Of a stretch of DNA of 64,000 nucleotides, positions 9,244 to 17,776 are shown one piece after another; positions within the stretch are counted from its first letter, which is position 1; the number at the start of each line of letters is the position of its first letter. The notes under the pieces are model-generated. The model was not told the origin of the DNA. It saw only the letters and a list, made by a program, of their open reading frames with translations, and did not search any database. The translations under genes were made by a program, and so were the position numbers. This DNA is from an uncultured Hyphomicrobiales bacterium (GTDB lineage: Bacteria > Pseudomonadota > Alphaproteobacteria > Rhizobiales > Rhizobiaceae): contig CALTTH010000013.1 in the NCBI GenBank assembly GCA_943908365.1, positions 1-64,000 on the forward strand, in the 5' to 3' direction.

Positions 9244-10197
9244 TCAGAGAAGCTTCTGTAGCTCTGGCAGCTTCTCATTGATCAGCCAGCCATAATAATT
9301 CTCTTCCGGCCAGACCGTACCGCCGCTTTGGCGGTTCTTCTGCGCCAGTGCGGCGGCGCGCTGCTGCGAGCCACCGAGATTATAAAGCGTCGACGTCAGG
9401 CCAGGATTCTTGGAGATATCCATGTCGGCAATCGACTTATAGTCATCGATGGATTTGCGGATCGCAGCCGCCATATAGGCCAGCGAATGATCGGGATCCA
9501 TGATCGCGGTATAGACGGCCGCAGCGTCGTTCTCGTCCAGCTTTTCGTAGCCAGACGTGCGCGCAACCGTATCCGAAAGCATGAGCGCCGTCAGCGGATT
9601 GATCTGGCCGAGACCGAATGTCTGCCCGGCATAGAAGGGCTGAAAGAACACAGCGCTGAAACGGTTGTCAGGATAGCTCACCCCATCCACCTTCTTGCCG
9701 CGGAAGCTTGCTTCCCAGACATCTTCGCGGCAGTTCCATAGGCTGTAGGAATCGCTCTTCGACTGGCATTTCGCAAATTGCGAATGAGTCAGAAACTGCG
9801 CGATCGTCTCATCCTTGTAGCCGAAGCGGAAGCTGTTTCCGGCATAGGAGGCGGCCTTCACATAGTAAGACTGCAGGCGATCATAGGCATCGACATTATA
9901 AGTGTGTTCGCCAACGATCGCGCCGATCATGTGGATCGGATCGATGCCATAGCGGCTTGCCGTCGACTTGATCTTAGCGATCAACTGCTTGTCGCTGGAC
10001 AGAAGAGCGTAGACCTTCTGATACTTCCGCTCATAGGTGGAGTTGGAACCCTTGGTACGACGCGCTGAGGCACCTGGAACACCCGGCTGTTCCGCATTGC
10101 GGTTTCCTGGCGGCACGAGGGTTGTAGCTTCTGCATAGGACGGGAGAACAGTGCCAATGGCCAGAAGTGCGGCCAATGCCAGAAGAGTTTTGCGCAC
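9244..10197 (-). CDS. DUF1402 family exported protein
   Basis: A 317-residue protein of the DUF1402 family, whose function is unknown. The GTG start at 10197 has GAAAAGG upstream and opens directly into a signal peptide (RKTLLALAALLAIG, cleavage near SYAEA), so the product is predicted to be periplasmic. The mature part contains GIDPIHMIGAIVGEHTYN and FGLGQINPLTALMLS. The latter resembles the catalytic-domain GxGQI pattern of lysozyme-like lytic transglycosylases, which suggests a cell-wall role; that is inference only. Longer in-frame starts at 10266 and 10581 give no signal peptide, and the longest would overlap hslU. Confidence 0.8.
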   Translation of the reverse strand: MRKTLLALAALLAIGTVLPSYAEATTLVPPGNRNAEQPGVPGASARRTKGSNSTYERKYQKVYALLSSDKQLIAKIKSTASRYGIDPIHMIGAIVGEHTYNVDAYDRLQSYYVKAASYAGNSFRFGYKDETIAQFLTHSQFAKCQSKSDSYSLWNCREDVWEASFRGKKVDGVSYPDNRFSAVFFQPFYAGQTFGLGQINPLTALMLSDTVARTSGYEKLDENDAAAVYTAIMDPDHSLAYMAAAIRKSIDDYKSIADMDISKNPGLTSTLYNLGGSQQRAAALAQKNRQSGGTVWPEENYYGWLINEKLPELQKLL

Positions 10198-10311
10198 GAG
10201 CGGATGCCTTTTCTCTTGCCGGCTCTCATGCCGGAGTAATCCATAGGATCGACTTTCGAAACTCATTAACGAAAAGCGATGCCAAATGTCGAGAGAAGGC
10301 CGATAAAATAA

Positions 10312-10345
10312 GAGTGCGGCAAGATTTGCCGCACTCGCTATTATT
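10312..10345 (-). terminator. hslU terminator
   Basis: An 11-bp perfect stem (10312-10322 with 10326-10336, loop GAT). On the minus strand it is followed by TTATTTTATC, just beyond the hslU stop codon. Confidence 0.85.
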
Positions 10346-10369
10346 TTCAAACTTACGTTTGGGCCAGCC

Positions 10370-11677
10370 TTAAAGAATATAGCGCGACAGATCCGTGTCG
10401 GCGGCGATATCGCCCACATGTTCCTTGACGTAGGCGTCATCGATCTTGACTGACGAGCCGCCTCGGTCCGGCGCGTTGAAGGAGATTTCGTCGAGAACAC
10501 GCTCCATGACCGTTTGCAGACGGCGCGCACCGATGTTTTCGACCGATGAATTGAGATGGACCGCCACGTCGGCCAATGCATCGATGGCGTCGTCGGTGAA
10601 ATCCAGATCGAGTTCTTCGGTCGCCATCAGCGCCTTGTACTGGCGGATCAGGCTCGCTTCGGTCTCGGTCAGAATGCGGCGGAAATCCTCCTTCGTCAGC
10701 GGCTTTAGTTCCACGCGGATAGGCAAGCGGCCCTGAAGTTCAGGTAGAAGATCGGAGGGCTTTGCCACATGGAACGCACCGGACGCGATAAAGAGGATGT
10801 GATCCGTCTTTACCGGTCCATACTTGGTCGACACTGTGGTGCCTTCAACCAGCGGCAGGAGATCGCGCTGCACGCCTTCGCGAGAGACGCCGGCTCCCAT
10901 GCCACCATCGCGGGCGGCGATCTTGTCGATTTCGTCGAGGAAGACGAAGCCATCATTTTCGACCGATTTGACCGCTTCGCGCTGGATCTGCTCATTGTCC
11001 AGAAGCTTGTCGGACTCGTCGCGGATCAGTTCGGCATAGGATTTCTCCACCGAGGTGCGGACCTTCTTGGTGCGCCCGCCCATGGCCTTGCCGAACATTT
11101 CAGACAGGTTGAGCACGCCGATATTGGCGCCCGGCATGCCGGGGATCTCAAAGCCGGGCATGCCGGAGCCGGTATCGGCCACCTCGATATCGATTTCCTT
11201 CTTGTCGAGTTCGCCATCGCGCAGCTTCTTGCGGAAGCTGTCGCGGGTGGCGGGCGACGCGGTCTGTCCGACGAGTGCGTCAAGAACGCGCTCCTCGGCG
11301 CTGGCATGGGCCTTGGCCTGGACCTCGGCGCGCATCTTTTCACGCACGAGGCCTATACCGATCTCGACCAGATCGCGGATGATCTGTTCGACATCCCGGC
11401 CGACATAGCCGACTTCGGTGAATTTCGTCGCTTCCACCTTGATGAAGGGCGCACCGGCGAGCTTTGCCAGGCGTCTTGAGATTTCGGTCTTGCCGACACC
11501 GGTCGGTCCGATCATCAGAATGTTCTTGGGCATCACCTCGTCGCGCAGGCTCTCATCGAGCTGCTGGCGGCGCCAGCGATTACGAAGCGCAATGGCGACC
11601 GCGCGCTTGGCATCATGCTGACCGATGATGTAGCGGTCCAGTTCCGAGACGATCTCCCGGGGAGAAAAAGTGGTCAT
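10370..11677 (-). CDS. hslU: HslU ATPase subunit of the HslVU protease
   Basis: A 435-residue AAA+ unfoldase that feeds proteins to the HslV peptidase. Walker A (GPTGVGKT) is at residues 57-64 and Walker B (VFLDEID) near 249-255. The variable I domain lies between them. The C terminus DLSRYIL matches the conserved tail that docks into HslV. AAAGGA precedes the ATG. The gene lies 78 bases downstream of hslV on the same strand, and a hairpin terminator follows. Confidence 0.98.
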   Translation of the reverse strand: MTTFSPREIVSELDRYIIGQHDAKRAVAIALRNRWRRQQLDESLRDEVMPKNILMIGPTGVGKTEISRRLAKLAGAPFIKVEATKFTEVGYVGRDVEQIIRDLVEIGIGLVREKMRAEVQAKAHASAEERVLDALVGQTASPATRDSFRKKLRDGELDKKEIDIEVADTGSGMPGFEIPGMPGANIGVLNLSEMFGKAMGGRTKKVRTSVEKSYAELIRDESDKLLDNEQIQREAVKSVENDGFVFLDEIDKIAARDGGMGAGVSREGVQRDLLPLVEGTTVSTKYGPVKTDHILFIASGAFHVAKPSDLLPELQGRLPIRVELKPLTKEDFRRILTETEASLIRQYKALMATEELDLDFTDDAIDALADVAVHLNSSVENIGARRLQTVMERVLDEISFNAPDRGGSSVKIDDAYVKEHVGDIAADTDLSRYIL

Positions 11678-11755
11678 TTCGATCCTTTCGGCTTCCTGTT
11701 GCGGCCAGCCATGACGGCCCGGCCCGCAGGAACCATGGTTTGGTGATCCGTGCGC

Positions 11756-12280
11756 TTATTCAGCGTCCAACGTTTCAATGACGAGATTGTGGTTGGTGTA
11801 GACGCAGATGTCGGCGGCGATATCGAGCGCCTGACGGGCGACCTCTTCGGCTGACTTATCCGAATCCATCAAGGCACGTGCCGCGGCAAAGGCGTAGTTG
11901 CCGCCGGAGCCGATAGCGATTGCGCCATGTTCGGGTTCCAGGACATCGCCATTGCCGGTGATGGCAAGGGTGATCGACTTGTCGGCGACGAGCATCATGG
12001 CTTCGAGATTGCGCAGATATTTGTCTGTTCGCCAATCCTTGGCGAGTTCGACCGCGGCGCGCATCAGCTGGCCTTGATATTGCTCCAGCTTCTTTTCCAG
12101 CCGGTCGAGAAGGGTGAAGGCGTCTGCCGTGGCACCAGCAAAACCGGCGATCACTTCGCCCTTGCCGATGCGACGCACCTTGCGGGCGTTGCCCTTCATC
12201 ACGGTCTGGCCAAGGCTGACCTGTCCGTCGCCGGCCATGACGACCTTGCCGCCCTTTCTCACTGTAATGATTGTTGTCAT
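11756..12280 (-). CDS. hslV: HslV peptidase subunit of the HslVU protease
   Basis: A 174-residue proteasome-like threonine peptidase. The product begins MTTIITVRKGGKVVMAGDGQ; removal of Met would expose Thr2 as the N-terminal nucleophile, which fixes the start at 12280. A longer in-frame reading to 12385 would bury this residue and is rejected. Downstream elements such as GSGGNYAFAAARAL are typical. It is the first gene of the hslVU operon and divergent from hisB. I could not pick out a convincing heat-shock promoter in the 214-base gap. Confidence 0.98.
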   Translation of the reverse strand: MTTIITVRKGGKVVMAGDGQVSLGQTVMKGNARKVRRIGKGEVIAGFAGATADAFTLLDRLEKKLEQYQGQLMRAAVELAKDWRTDKYLRNLEAMMLVADKSITLAITGNGDVLEPEHGAIAIGSGGNYAFAAARALMDSDKSAEEVARQALDIAADICVYTNHNLVIETLDAE

Positions 12281-12494
12281 AAAGCACCTGTCTGCCCATC
12301 CGGGCCTTGCGTCTAAAGCTATCGAACCGCTGATCGGCTGCGGTCCTTTTCGCAAATTATGTAAGTCCCGTTTTGCCGATTGCAATCTTGCTTAACCGTA
12401 GCACCCGGGCGGCACTCACAAGACGATGGAATGACTGGATATTTGAGGTGCAGGCTGGTAAGGAACGGCCAGAATTGTCCAAGGAGCAGCCGCA

Positions 12495-13091
12495 ATGGCA
12501 GAGCGCACAGCCGAGATTTCCCGCAAGACCAATGAGACCTCCGTCTCGGTCCGCGTGAATATCGATGGAACGGGTACGGCGAAAATTTCGACAGGCGTCG
12601 GCTTTTTCGATCATATGCTGGACCAGCTGAGCCGCCATTCGCTGATCGACATGGAGATCGACGTGAAGGGCGACCTTCATATCGACGATCACCACACGGT
12701 CGAAGATACCGGCATTGCCATCGGCCAGGCGATTGCCAAAGCCTTGGGCGACCGCAAGGGCATCACGCGTTATGCCTCGCTCGACCTTGCCATGGACGAG
12801 ACGATGACGAAGGCTGCCGTCGATATTTCCGGCCGCCCCTTCCTGGTCTGGAACGTGCAGTTCTCCGCACCGAAGATCGGTACATTCGATACCGAACTGG
12901 TGCGCGAATTCTTCCAGGCGCTGGCGCAGAATGCCGGGATCACGCTGCATATTCTCAACCATTACGGCGCCAACAACCATCATATCGCCGAGACGTGCTT
13001 CAAGGCGGTTGCGCGCGTATTGCGCAGCGCCACCGAAATTGATCCCAGGCAGGCAGGTCGCATTCCTTCAACGAAGGGCATGCTGGCCTGA
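12495..13091 (+). CDS. hisB: Imidazoleglycerol-phosphate dehydratase
   Basis: A 198-residue monofunctional HisB, catalysing the dehydration step of histidine synthesis. The metal-binding histidine motifs FFDHMLDQLSRH and DDHHTVEDTGIAIGQ are present, as is the second-half pair HYGANNHHIAETCFKA. AAGGAG lies eight bases before the ATG. It opens the his cluster hisB-DUF2628-hisH-hisA-hisF-hisE, the usual rhizobial order. The other his genes (G, D, I, C) are not in this window. Confidence 0.98.
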   Translation: MAERTAEISRKTNETSVSVRVNIDGTGTAKISTGVGFFDHMLDQLSRHSLIDMEIDVKGDLHIDDHHTVEDTGIAIGQAIAKALGDRKGITRYASLDLAMDETMTKAAVDISGRPFLVWNVQFSAPKIGTFDTELVREFFQALAQNAGITLHILNHYGANNHHIAETCFKAVARVLRSATEIDPRQAGRIPSTKGMLA

Positions 13092-13152
13092 TCCGGTGAA
13101 ACATGAAGAGCAACCGAGACCGGTGCGGCTCTGAACGTCGTCAGGAACGCCA

Positions 13153-13641
13153 ATGATATCTTATTTTGTTCTGGAAGCACCGGGCGGACCCGACAGGGAT
13201 CACCGCACCACTCGCTTCATCGCGGACAGATTTTCGTGGCTTGCTTTGCTGTTTCCGTGGCTCTGGTTTGCCATCCATCGCATGTGGTGGATTGCCGTCT
13301 CCGTCGTCATTCTGCAGGTCGCCGCCGGTCAGGTGTCGAGGCTCGATGGCCTCGGCATAATGGGCTTCCTATTCACCATCACGGCAGGATTGATAGCCGG
13401 ATTCGAAGGTCGCAACCTGCTTCAGCGTCATTTGATTGCCAAGGGCTGGACGCTGAAGGACGTGATCGTGGCACGTGATCTTTCGACGGCGGAACAGATG
13501 TATTTTTCGAACCTGCCCGAACAGGACGATGCGCATATGACGGTGTCGCAGCCTGAGTGGAAGACCCGTGATCGGGTGGGCGGCTTCATGACGAACGATC
13601 CCGCGGGCTCGTTTCAATTCGATTTGAATGGAAGGCGCTGA
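13153..13641 (+). CDS. DUF2628 membrane protein in the his cluster
   Basis: A 162-residue protein of the DUF2628 family, function unknown. It has about two to three hydrophobic segments between residues 28 and 85 (FSWLALLFPWLWFAI, MWWIAVSVVILQVAA, GIMGFLFTITAGLIAGFE) and a soluble tail with conserved LIAKGWTLKDV. AGGAA precedes the ATG. It sits between hisB and hisH with tight spacing, so it is translated from the his transcript, but nothing in the sequence ties it to histidine synthesis. Confidence 0.85.
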   Translation: MISYFVLEAPGGPDRDHRTTRFIADRFSWLALLFPWLWFAIHRMWWIAVSVVILQVAAGQVSRLDGLGIMGFLFTITAGLIAGFEGRNLLQRHLIAKGWTLKDVIVARDLSTAEQMYFSNLPEQDDAHMTVSQPEWKTRDRVGGFMTNDPAGSFQFDLNGRR

Positions 13642-13642
13642 T

Positions 13643-14293
13643 ATGCGTGTGGCAATTATCGATTATGGCTCCGGCAACCTTCGATCTGCGACCAAGGCGT
13701 TCGAGCGCGCGGCGCGGGAAGCCGGCATCGACGCGACAATCGACCTGACCGACAAGCCTGAAAGCGTGGCGTCCGCAGACCGTATCGTGCTGCCAGGTGT
13801 CGGCGCCTATGCCGATTGCCGCGCAGGATTAAGTGCGGTGACGGGCATGCATGAAGCGCTGATCGATGTGGTGGAGAAGAAGGGTCATCCCTTCCTCGGC
13901 GTCTGCGTCGGCATGCAGCTCATGTCCTCTCGCGGCCTTGAAAAGACAGTGACCGAGGGGCTTGGCTGGATCGAAGGCGATGTGGTGGAGATGACGCCAT
14001 CGGACCCGGCTCTCAAAATTCCGCAGATCGGCTGGAATACGCTGGAGCTGCACCGCCCTCACCCGCTCTTCGATGGCATCAAGACCGGGCCCGACGGCTT
14101 GCACGCCTATTTCGTTCACTCCTACCATCTGGCGGCGAAGCACCGGAATGACGTGATCGCCACCACCAATTATGGTGGCGCGATGACCGCCTTCGTTGGG
14201 CGCGACAACATGGTTGGCGCTCAGTTCCATCCGGAAAAGAGCCAGACGCTTGGTCTTGCCCTCATTTCGAATTTCCTCCGCTGGAAGCCCTGA
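13643..14293 (+). CDS. hisH: Imidazole glycerol phosphate synthase, glutaminase subunit HisH
   Basis: A 216-residue class I glutamine amidotransferase that delivers ammonia to HisF. The nucleophile is Cys88 in LGVCVGMQ, and the His/Glu pair is in QFHPEKSQ near the C terminus. The N terminus MRVAIIDYGSGNL is the family signature and sets the start at 13643, one base after the stop of the DUF2628 gene. Confidence 0.98.
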   Translation: MRVAIIDYGSGNLRSATKAFERAAREAGIDATIDLTDKPESVASADRIVLPGVGAYADCRAGLSAVTGMHEALIDVVEKKGHPFLGVCVGMQLMSSRGLEKTVTEGLGWIEGDVVEMTPSDPALKIPQIGWNTLELHRPHPLFDGIKTGPDGLHAYFVHSYHLAAKHRNDVIATTNYGGAMTAFVGRDNMVGAQFHPEKSQTLGLALISNFLRWKP

Positions 14294-14294
14294 C

Positions 14295-15029
14295 ATGATC
14301 CTTTTTCCCGCAATCGACCTCAAGGACGGCCAGTGCGTGCGCCTGAAGCTTGGCGATATGGACCAGGCCACCGTCTACAACACCGATCCCGGCGCGCAGG
14401 CCAAGGCCTTTGAGGACCAGGGCTTCGAATGGCTGCATGTCGTGGATCTGAACGGCGCCTTTGCCGGCCAGACTGTCAATGGCGAGGCGGTCGACGCCAT
14501 TTTGAAATCCACCAAGAACCCGGTGCAGCTCGGCGGCGGTATTCGCACGCTGGAGCATATCGAGGCCTGGCTGAGCCGCGGTCTCGCGCGTGTCATCCTC
14601 GGCACCGTTGCGGTACGCGATCCGGTTCTGGTGCTGGAAGCCTGCAAGCGCTTCCCTGGCCAGATAGCCGTCGGCATCGATGCCAAGGGCGGCAAGGTTG
14701 CGGTGGAAGGCTGGGCGGAAGCCTCCGAACTTGGCGTGATCGAGCTTGCCAAGCGCTTTGAAGGGGCAGGCGTTGCCGCGATCATCTACACCGATATCGA
14801 CCGTGACGGCATTCTGGCCGGGATCAACTGGGCCTCGACGCTCGAGCTTGCCAATGCGGTGTCCATTCCGGTGATCGCATCCGGCGGGCTTGCCTCCATC
14901 GACGATATCAAGCGCATGCTGGAGCCGGATGCGGCGAAGCTGGAAGGCGCCATTTCCGGGCGGGCGCTCTATGACGGACGCATCGATCCGGCAGAGGCAT
15001 TGGCGCTGATCAAGGGAGCACAGGCATGA
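14295..15029 (+). CDS. hisA: ProFAR isomerase HisA
   Basis: A 244-residue TIM-barrel isomerase of histidine synthesis. It begins MILFPAIDLKDGQCVRL, with the catalytic Asp in AIDLKDG, and the second-half counterpart is YTDIDRDG. Phosphate-binding loops are seen in LGGGIRT and ASGGLAS. The start is one base after hisH, and the end overlaps hisF by four bases (ATGA). Confidence 0.98.
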   Translation: MILFPAIDLKDGQCVRLKLGDMDQATVYNTDPGAQAKAFEDQGFEWLHVVDLNGAFAGQTVNGEAVDAILKSTKNPVQLGGGIRTLEHIEAWLSRGLARVILGTVAVRDPVLVLEACKRFPGQIAVGIDAKGGKVAVEGWAEASELGVIELAKRFEGAGVAAIIYTDIDRDGILAGINWASTLELANAVSIPVIASGGLASIDDIKRMLEPDAAKLEGAISGRALYDGRIDPAEALALIKGAQA

Positions 15030-15802
15030 CTTTGAAAGCACGCATCATCCCCTGCCTTGACGTAAAAGATGGTCGCGTCGTCAAGGGCGTGAATTTCGTC
15101 GATCTGATCGATGCCGGCGATCCGGTCGAGGCGGCGAAAGCCTATGATGCGGCCGGTGCCGATGAGCTTTGCTTTCTCGACATCACCGCCTCTTCCGACA
15201 ATCGCGAAACCATCTTCGATGTGGTCTCGCGTACAGCCGATCACTGCTTCATGCCGGTGACGGTGGGGGGCGGCGTTCGCGCCGTTTCCGATATTCGCAA
15301 GCTTCTGCTTTGCGGTGCAGACAAAGTGTCGATCAATTCGGCAGCGGTCAAAGACCCGGATTTCGTGGCACAGGCGGCGGACAAGTTCGGCAATCAGTGC
15401 ATCGTCGTTTCCATCGACGCCAAGAAGGTGTCGGCTGCAGGCGAAGCCGATCGCTGGGAAATCTTTACCCATGGTGGACGCCAGCCGACGGGCATCGATG
15501 CGGTGGAATTTGCGGTGACGATGGTGGAGCGTGGTGCCGGCGAATTGCTGATCACCTCCATGGACCGCGACGGCACGAAGAGCGGCTATGACATCGCGCT
15601 GACCCGCACCATTGCCGATCAGGTGCGTGTTCCGGTTATCGCTTCCGGCGGTGTCGGAAATCTGGATGATCTGGTAGCGGGCGTGAAGGAGGGCCATGCG
15701 ACAGCGGTTCTGGCGGCGTCGATCTTCCACTTCGGCACCTATACGATCGGGCAAGCCAAGGCCTATATGGCAGATCATGGCATTGCCATGCGTCTCGACT
15801 GA
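15026..15802 (+). CDS. hisF: Imidazole glycerol phosphate synthase, cyclase subunit HisF
   Basis: A 258-residue TIM-barrel synthase that uses ammonia from HisH to close the imidazole ring. Catalytic Asp residues lie in PCLDVKDGRVVKG and in SMDRDGTKSG. The barrel half-repeats match HisA, as expected from their shared ancestry. GGGAG inside the hisA end serves as its ribosome-binding site, and the ATGA overlap suggests coupled translation. Confidence 0.98.
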   Translation: MTLKARIIPCLDVKDGRVVKGVNFVDLIDAGDPVEAAKAYDAAGADELCFLDITASSDNRETIFDVVSRTADHCFMPVTVGGGVRAVSDIRKLLLCGADKVSINSAAVKDPDFVAQAADKFGNQCIVVSIDAKKVSAAGEADRWEIFTHGGRQPTGIDAVEFAVTMVERGAGELLITSMDRDGTKSGYDIALTRTIADQVRVPVIASGGVGNLDDLVAGVKEGHATAVLAASIFHFGTYTIGQAKAYMADHGIAMRLD

Positions 15803-15822
15803 TCTTTCAAAGGACAAGCAGC

Positions 15823-16146
15823 ATGAGCGGGTTTTCCCTTTCCGATCTCGAGCGCATCGTTGCCGAACGCGCCAGCGCATCGCCGGATCAATCCTGGACG
15901 GCCAAGCTTTTTGCCGCCGGCCAAGCCAAGGCCGCCAAGAAGCTCGGCGAAGAGGCGGTCGAAACGGTGATCGCTGCGATCTCGCATGATCGCAAGAACC
16001 TGACGGACGAGGCAGCCGATCTGCTTTATCATCTTCTCGTGGTCCTCAAGATCGCCGATATCCCTCTCTCCGATGTCTTCGCGGAATTGGAGAGACGGAC
16101 AGGTCAGTCCGGATTGCAGGAAAAGGCATCAAGGCCTCAATCATGA
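15823..16146 (+). CDS. hisE: Phosphoribosyl-ATP pyrophosphatase HisE
   Basis: A 107-residue all-alpha MazG-type pyrophosphohydrolase acting at the second step of histidine synthesis. The metal-binding residues are seen in KKLGEEAVETVIA and DEAADLLYHLLV. AAAGGA precedes the ATG. It stands alone, not fused to HisI, as is normal in alphaproteobacteria. Its last bases overlap an in-frame ATG of coaA. Confidence 0.97.
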   Translation: MSGFSLSDLERIVAERASASPDQSWTAKLFAAGQAKAAKKLGEEAVETVIAAISHDRKNLTDEAADLLYHLLVVLKIADIPLSDVFAELERRTGQSGLQEKASRPQS

Positions 16147-16175
16147 CGACGATGGCACGCAGGGGGGAGCAAGGC

Positions 16176-17144
16176 ATGCCAACGACGCTCGATCATTTCC
16201 GGCCGGATGAATATTCGCCCTATCACTTCTTCAGTTCGGAAGAGTGGTCGAAATTCCGTGCCGACACGCCCCTGACGCTGTCTGCCGACGAGGTGAAACG
16301 ACTCCGATCGCTTGATGACCCTATCGATCTCGACGAGGTTCGGCGGATCTATTTGTCGCTCTCGCGACTGCTCTCGTCCCATGTGGAAGCGTCGCAACTG
16401 CTCTTCGAGCAGCGCAACCGCTTCCTCAACATGGAACACGTCAACAAGACGCCTTTCGTCATCGGCATTGCGGGCTCTGTTGCGGTCGGGAAATCCACCA
16501 CGGCGCGTATTCTGAAAGAGCTTCTGGCGCGCTGGCCTTCCAGCCCAAAGGTCGATCTGATCACCACGGACGGCTTTCTCTACCCGAACGAGGTGCTGCG
16601 GCGTGAAAACCTGATGGAGCGCAAGGGCTTTCCCGAAAGCTACGATATCGGAGCGCTGCTGCGCTTTCTCTCCGCTATCAAGGCGGGCCAGCCGAACGTC
16701 CAGGCGCCCCGCTATTCACACCTTGTCTATGACGTGCTGCCCAGCGAGTTCACCAATGTCGATCGGCCCGACATCCTGATTTTCGAAGGCATCAACGTGC
16801 TGCAGGCACGCAACCTGCCAGCTGGCGGGCGCATCGTGCCAATGGTGTCCGACTTCTTCGATTTTTCGATCTATATCGATGCGGACGAGACGATCATCCA
16901 TAACTGGTACGTCAACCGTTTCATGAATTTGCGCAAGACAGCCTTCCGCGATCCGACATCCTACTTCAATCGGTATGCGTCGATCTCTGAGACGGCCGCT
17001 CTGGCGATCGCCGAAGGTCTCTGGGAAAACATCAATCTGAAGAACCTGCGCGAGAATATCGTGCCGACAAGACCACGCGCAGACCTGATCCTGCGAAAAG
17101 GCCAGAACCATCTGATCGACATGGTGGCGTTGAGAAAGCTGTAA
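16176..17144 (+). CDS. coaA: Type I pantothenate kinase
   Basis: A 322-residue prokaryotic type I pantothenate kinase, the first step of coenzyme A synthesis. The P-loop is GSVAVGKST, and the family signatures YSPYHFF near the N terminus and TTDGFLYPN are present. GGGGGAG seven bases before ATG 16176 supports this start and gives the usual family length. In-frame ATGs at 16143 (overlapping the hisE stop) and 16152 lack such a site. The gene closes the his operon. Confidence 0.96.
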   Translation: MPTTLDHFRPDEYSPYHFFSSEEWSKFRADTPLTLSADEVKRLRSLDDPIDLDEVRRIYLSLSRLLSSHVEASQLLFEQRNRFLNMEHVNKTPFVIGIAGSVAVGKSTTARILKELLARWPSSPKVDLITTDGFLYPNEVLRRENLMERKGFPESYDIGALLRFLSAIKAGQPNVQAPRYSHLVYDVLPSEFTNVDRPDILIFEGINVLQARNLPAGGRIVPMVSDFFDFSIYIDADETIIHNWYVNRFMNLRKTAFRDPTSYFNRYASISETAALAIAEGLWENINLKNLRENIVPTRPRADLILRKGQNHLIDMVALRKL

Positions 17145-17198
17145 TACCAAAGCTCACTGATGCTTCGGTTCAAGCCATCTCTCAGCACCGAGGCACGG

Positions 17199-17633
17199 CT
17201 AGTCCTGGCCCGGCTTGCTGCGCATCTTCTTCACGTCCGAGCGGCCTGATTTTGCTTTCAGTCGCCGCTCGACAGAGCCTTTCGTCGGCTTCGTGGCCTT
17301 GCGAGGCGGCGGCGGCGGCTCGGCTGCCTTGAGGATCAGTTCCTTCAGACGCTCCCGCGCATCTTCCCGGTTTCGCTCCTGCGTGCGGAACTGGCTGGCC
17401 TCGATCATCAGCACGCCTTCTTTCGAGACGCGCCGTCCACCAAGCTTGACGAGATTGGTCTTGATGCGGTCCGACAGCGCCGGCGAGGCCGTGATGTTGA
17501 AGAACAATTGCACGGCGGTGGAGACCTTGTTGACATTCTGCCCGCCCGGCCCACCAGCCAGCACAAATTGCTCCGTCAGTTCCCATCCGGCAATCGTTAT
17601 TCTGCTGCTGATATAAAGGGGCGCGCTTGCCAT
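17199..17633 (-). CDS. arfB: Alternative ribosome-rescue factor ArfB (YaeJ)
   Basis: A 144-residue peptidyl-tRNA hydrolase of the ArfB/ICT1 family, which frees stalled ribosomes lacking a stop codon. The catalytic GGQ is in GGPGGQNVNKVST. The C-terminal basic tail (KRSDVKKMRSKPG-like) is the part that enters the empty mRNA channel in the E. coli protein. GGAGAATGAC before ATG 17633 fixes the start; a start at 17660 lacks a site. It converges with coaA. Confidence 0.94.
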   Translation of the reverse strand: MASAPLYISSRITIAGWELTEQFVLAGGPGGQNVNKVSTAVQLFFNITASPALSDRIKTNLVKLGGRRVSKEGVLMIEASQFRTQERNREDARERLKELILKAAEPPPPPRKATKPTKGSVERRLKAKSGRSDVKKMRSKPGQD

Positions 17634-17730
17634 GTCATTCTCCGGCAGGCGTGATGCCACAGATGTGGTTGAATGAAAACAGTTGAGAATGCTTCAAGCG
17701 CTAGAATGATCGTATCGCGGCATCAAACAA

Positions 17731-17753
17731 AAACCCGGCGCGAGGCCGGGTTT
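17731..17753 (-). terminator. pckA terminator
   Basis: A 9-bp stem AAACCCGGC/GCCGGGTTT (17731-17739 with 17745-17753). On the minus strand it is followed by TTGTTTG, 24 bases after the pckA stop. Confidence 0.88.
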
Positions 17754-17776
17754 CGTATCGTGAAGAGGTCGAGCTC

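Noticed and set aside
10198..10581. N-terminal extension of the DUF1402 gene to 10581
   Set aside because: It would overlap the hslU end and the hslU terminator and would bury a clear signal peptide.
11870..11880. Other CACGTG sequences (for example near 1213, 11874, 13478, 34478 and 48070) as parS sites
   Set aside because: They share only the central hexamer; the flanking bases do not match the TTCACGTGAA core.
12281..12494. Heat-shock (RpoH) promoter for hslVU
   Set aside because: A CTTG-type -35 exists but no convincing -10 at the right distance.
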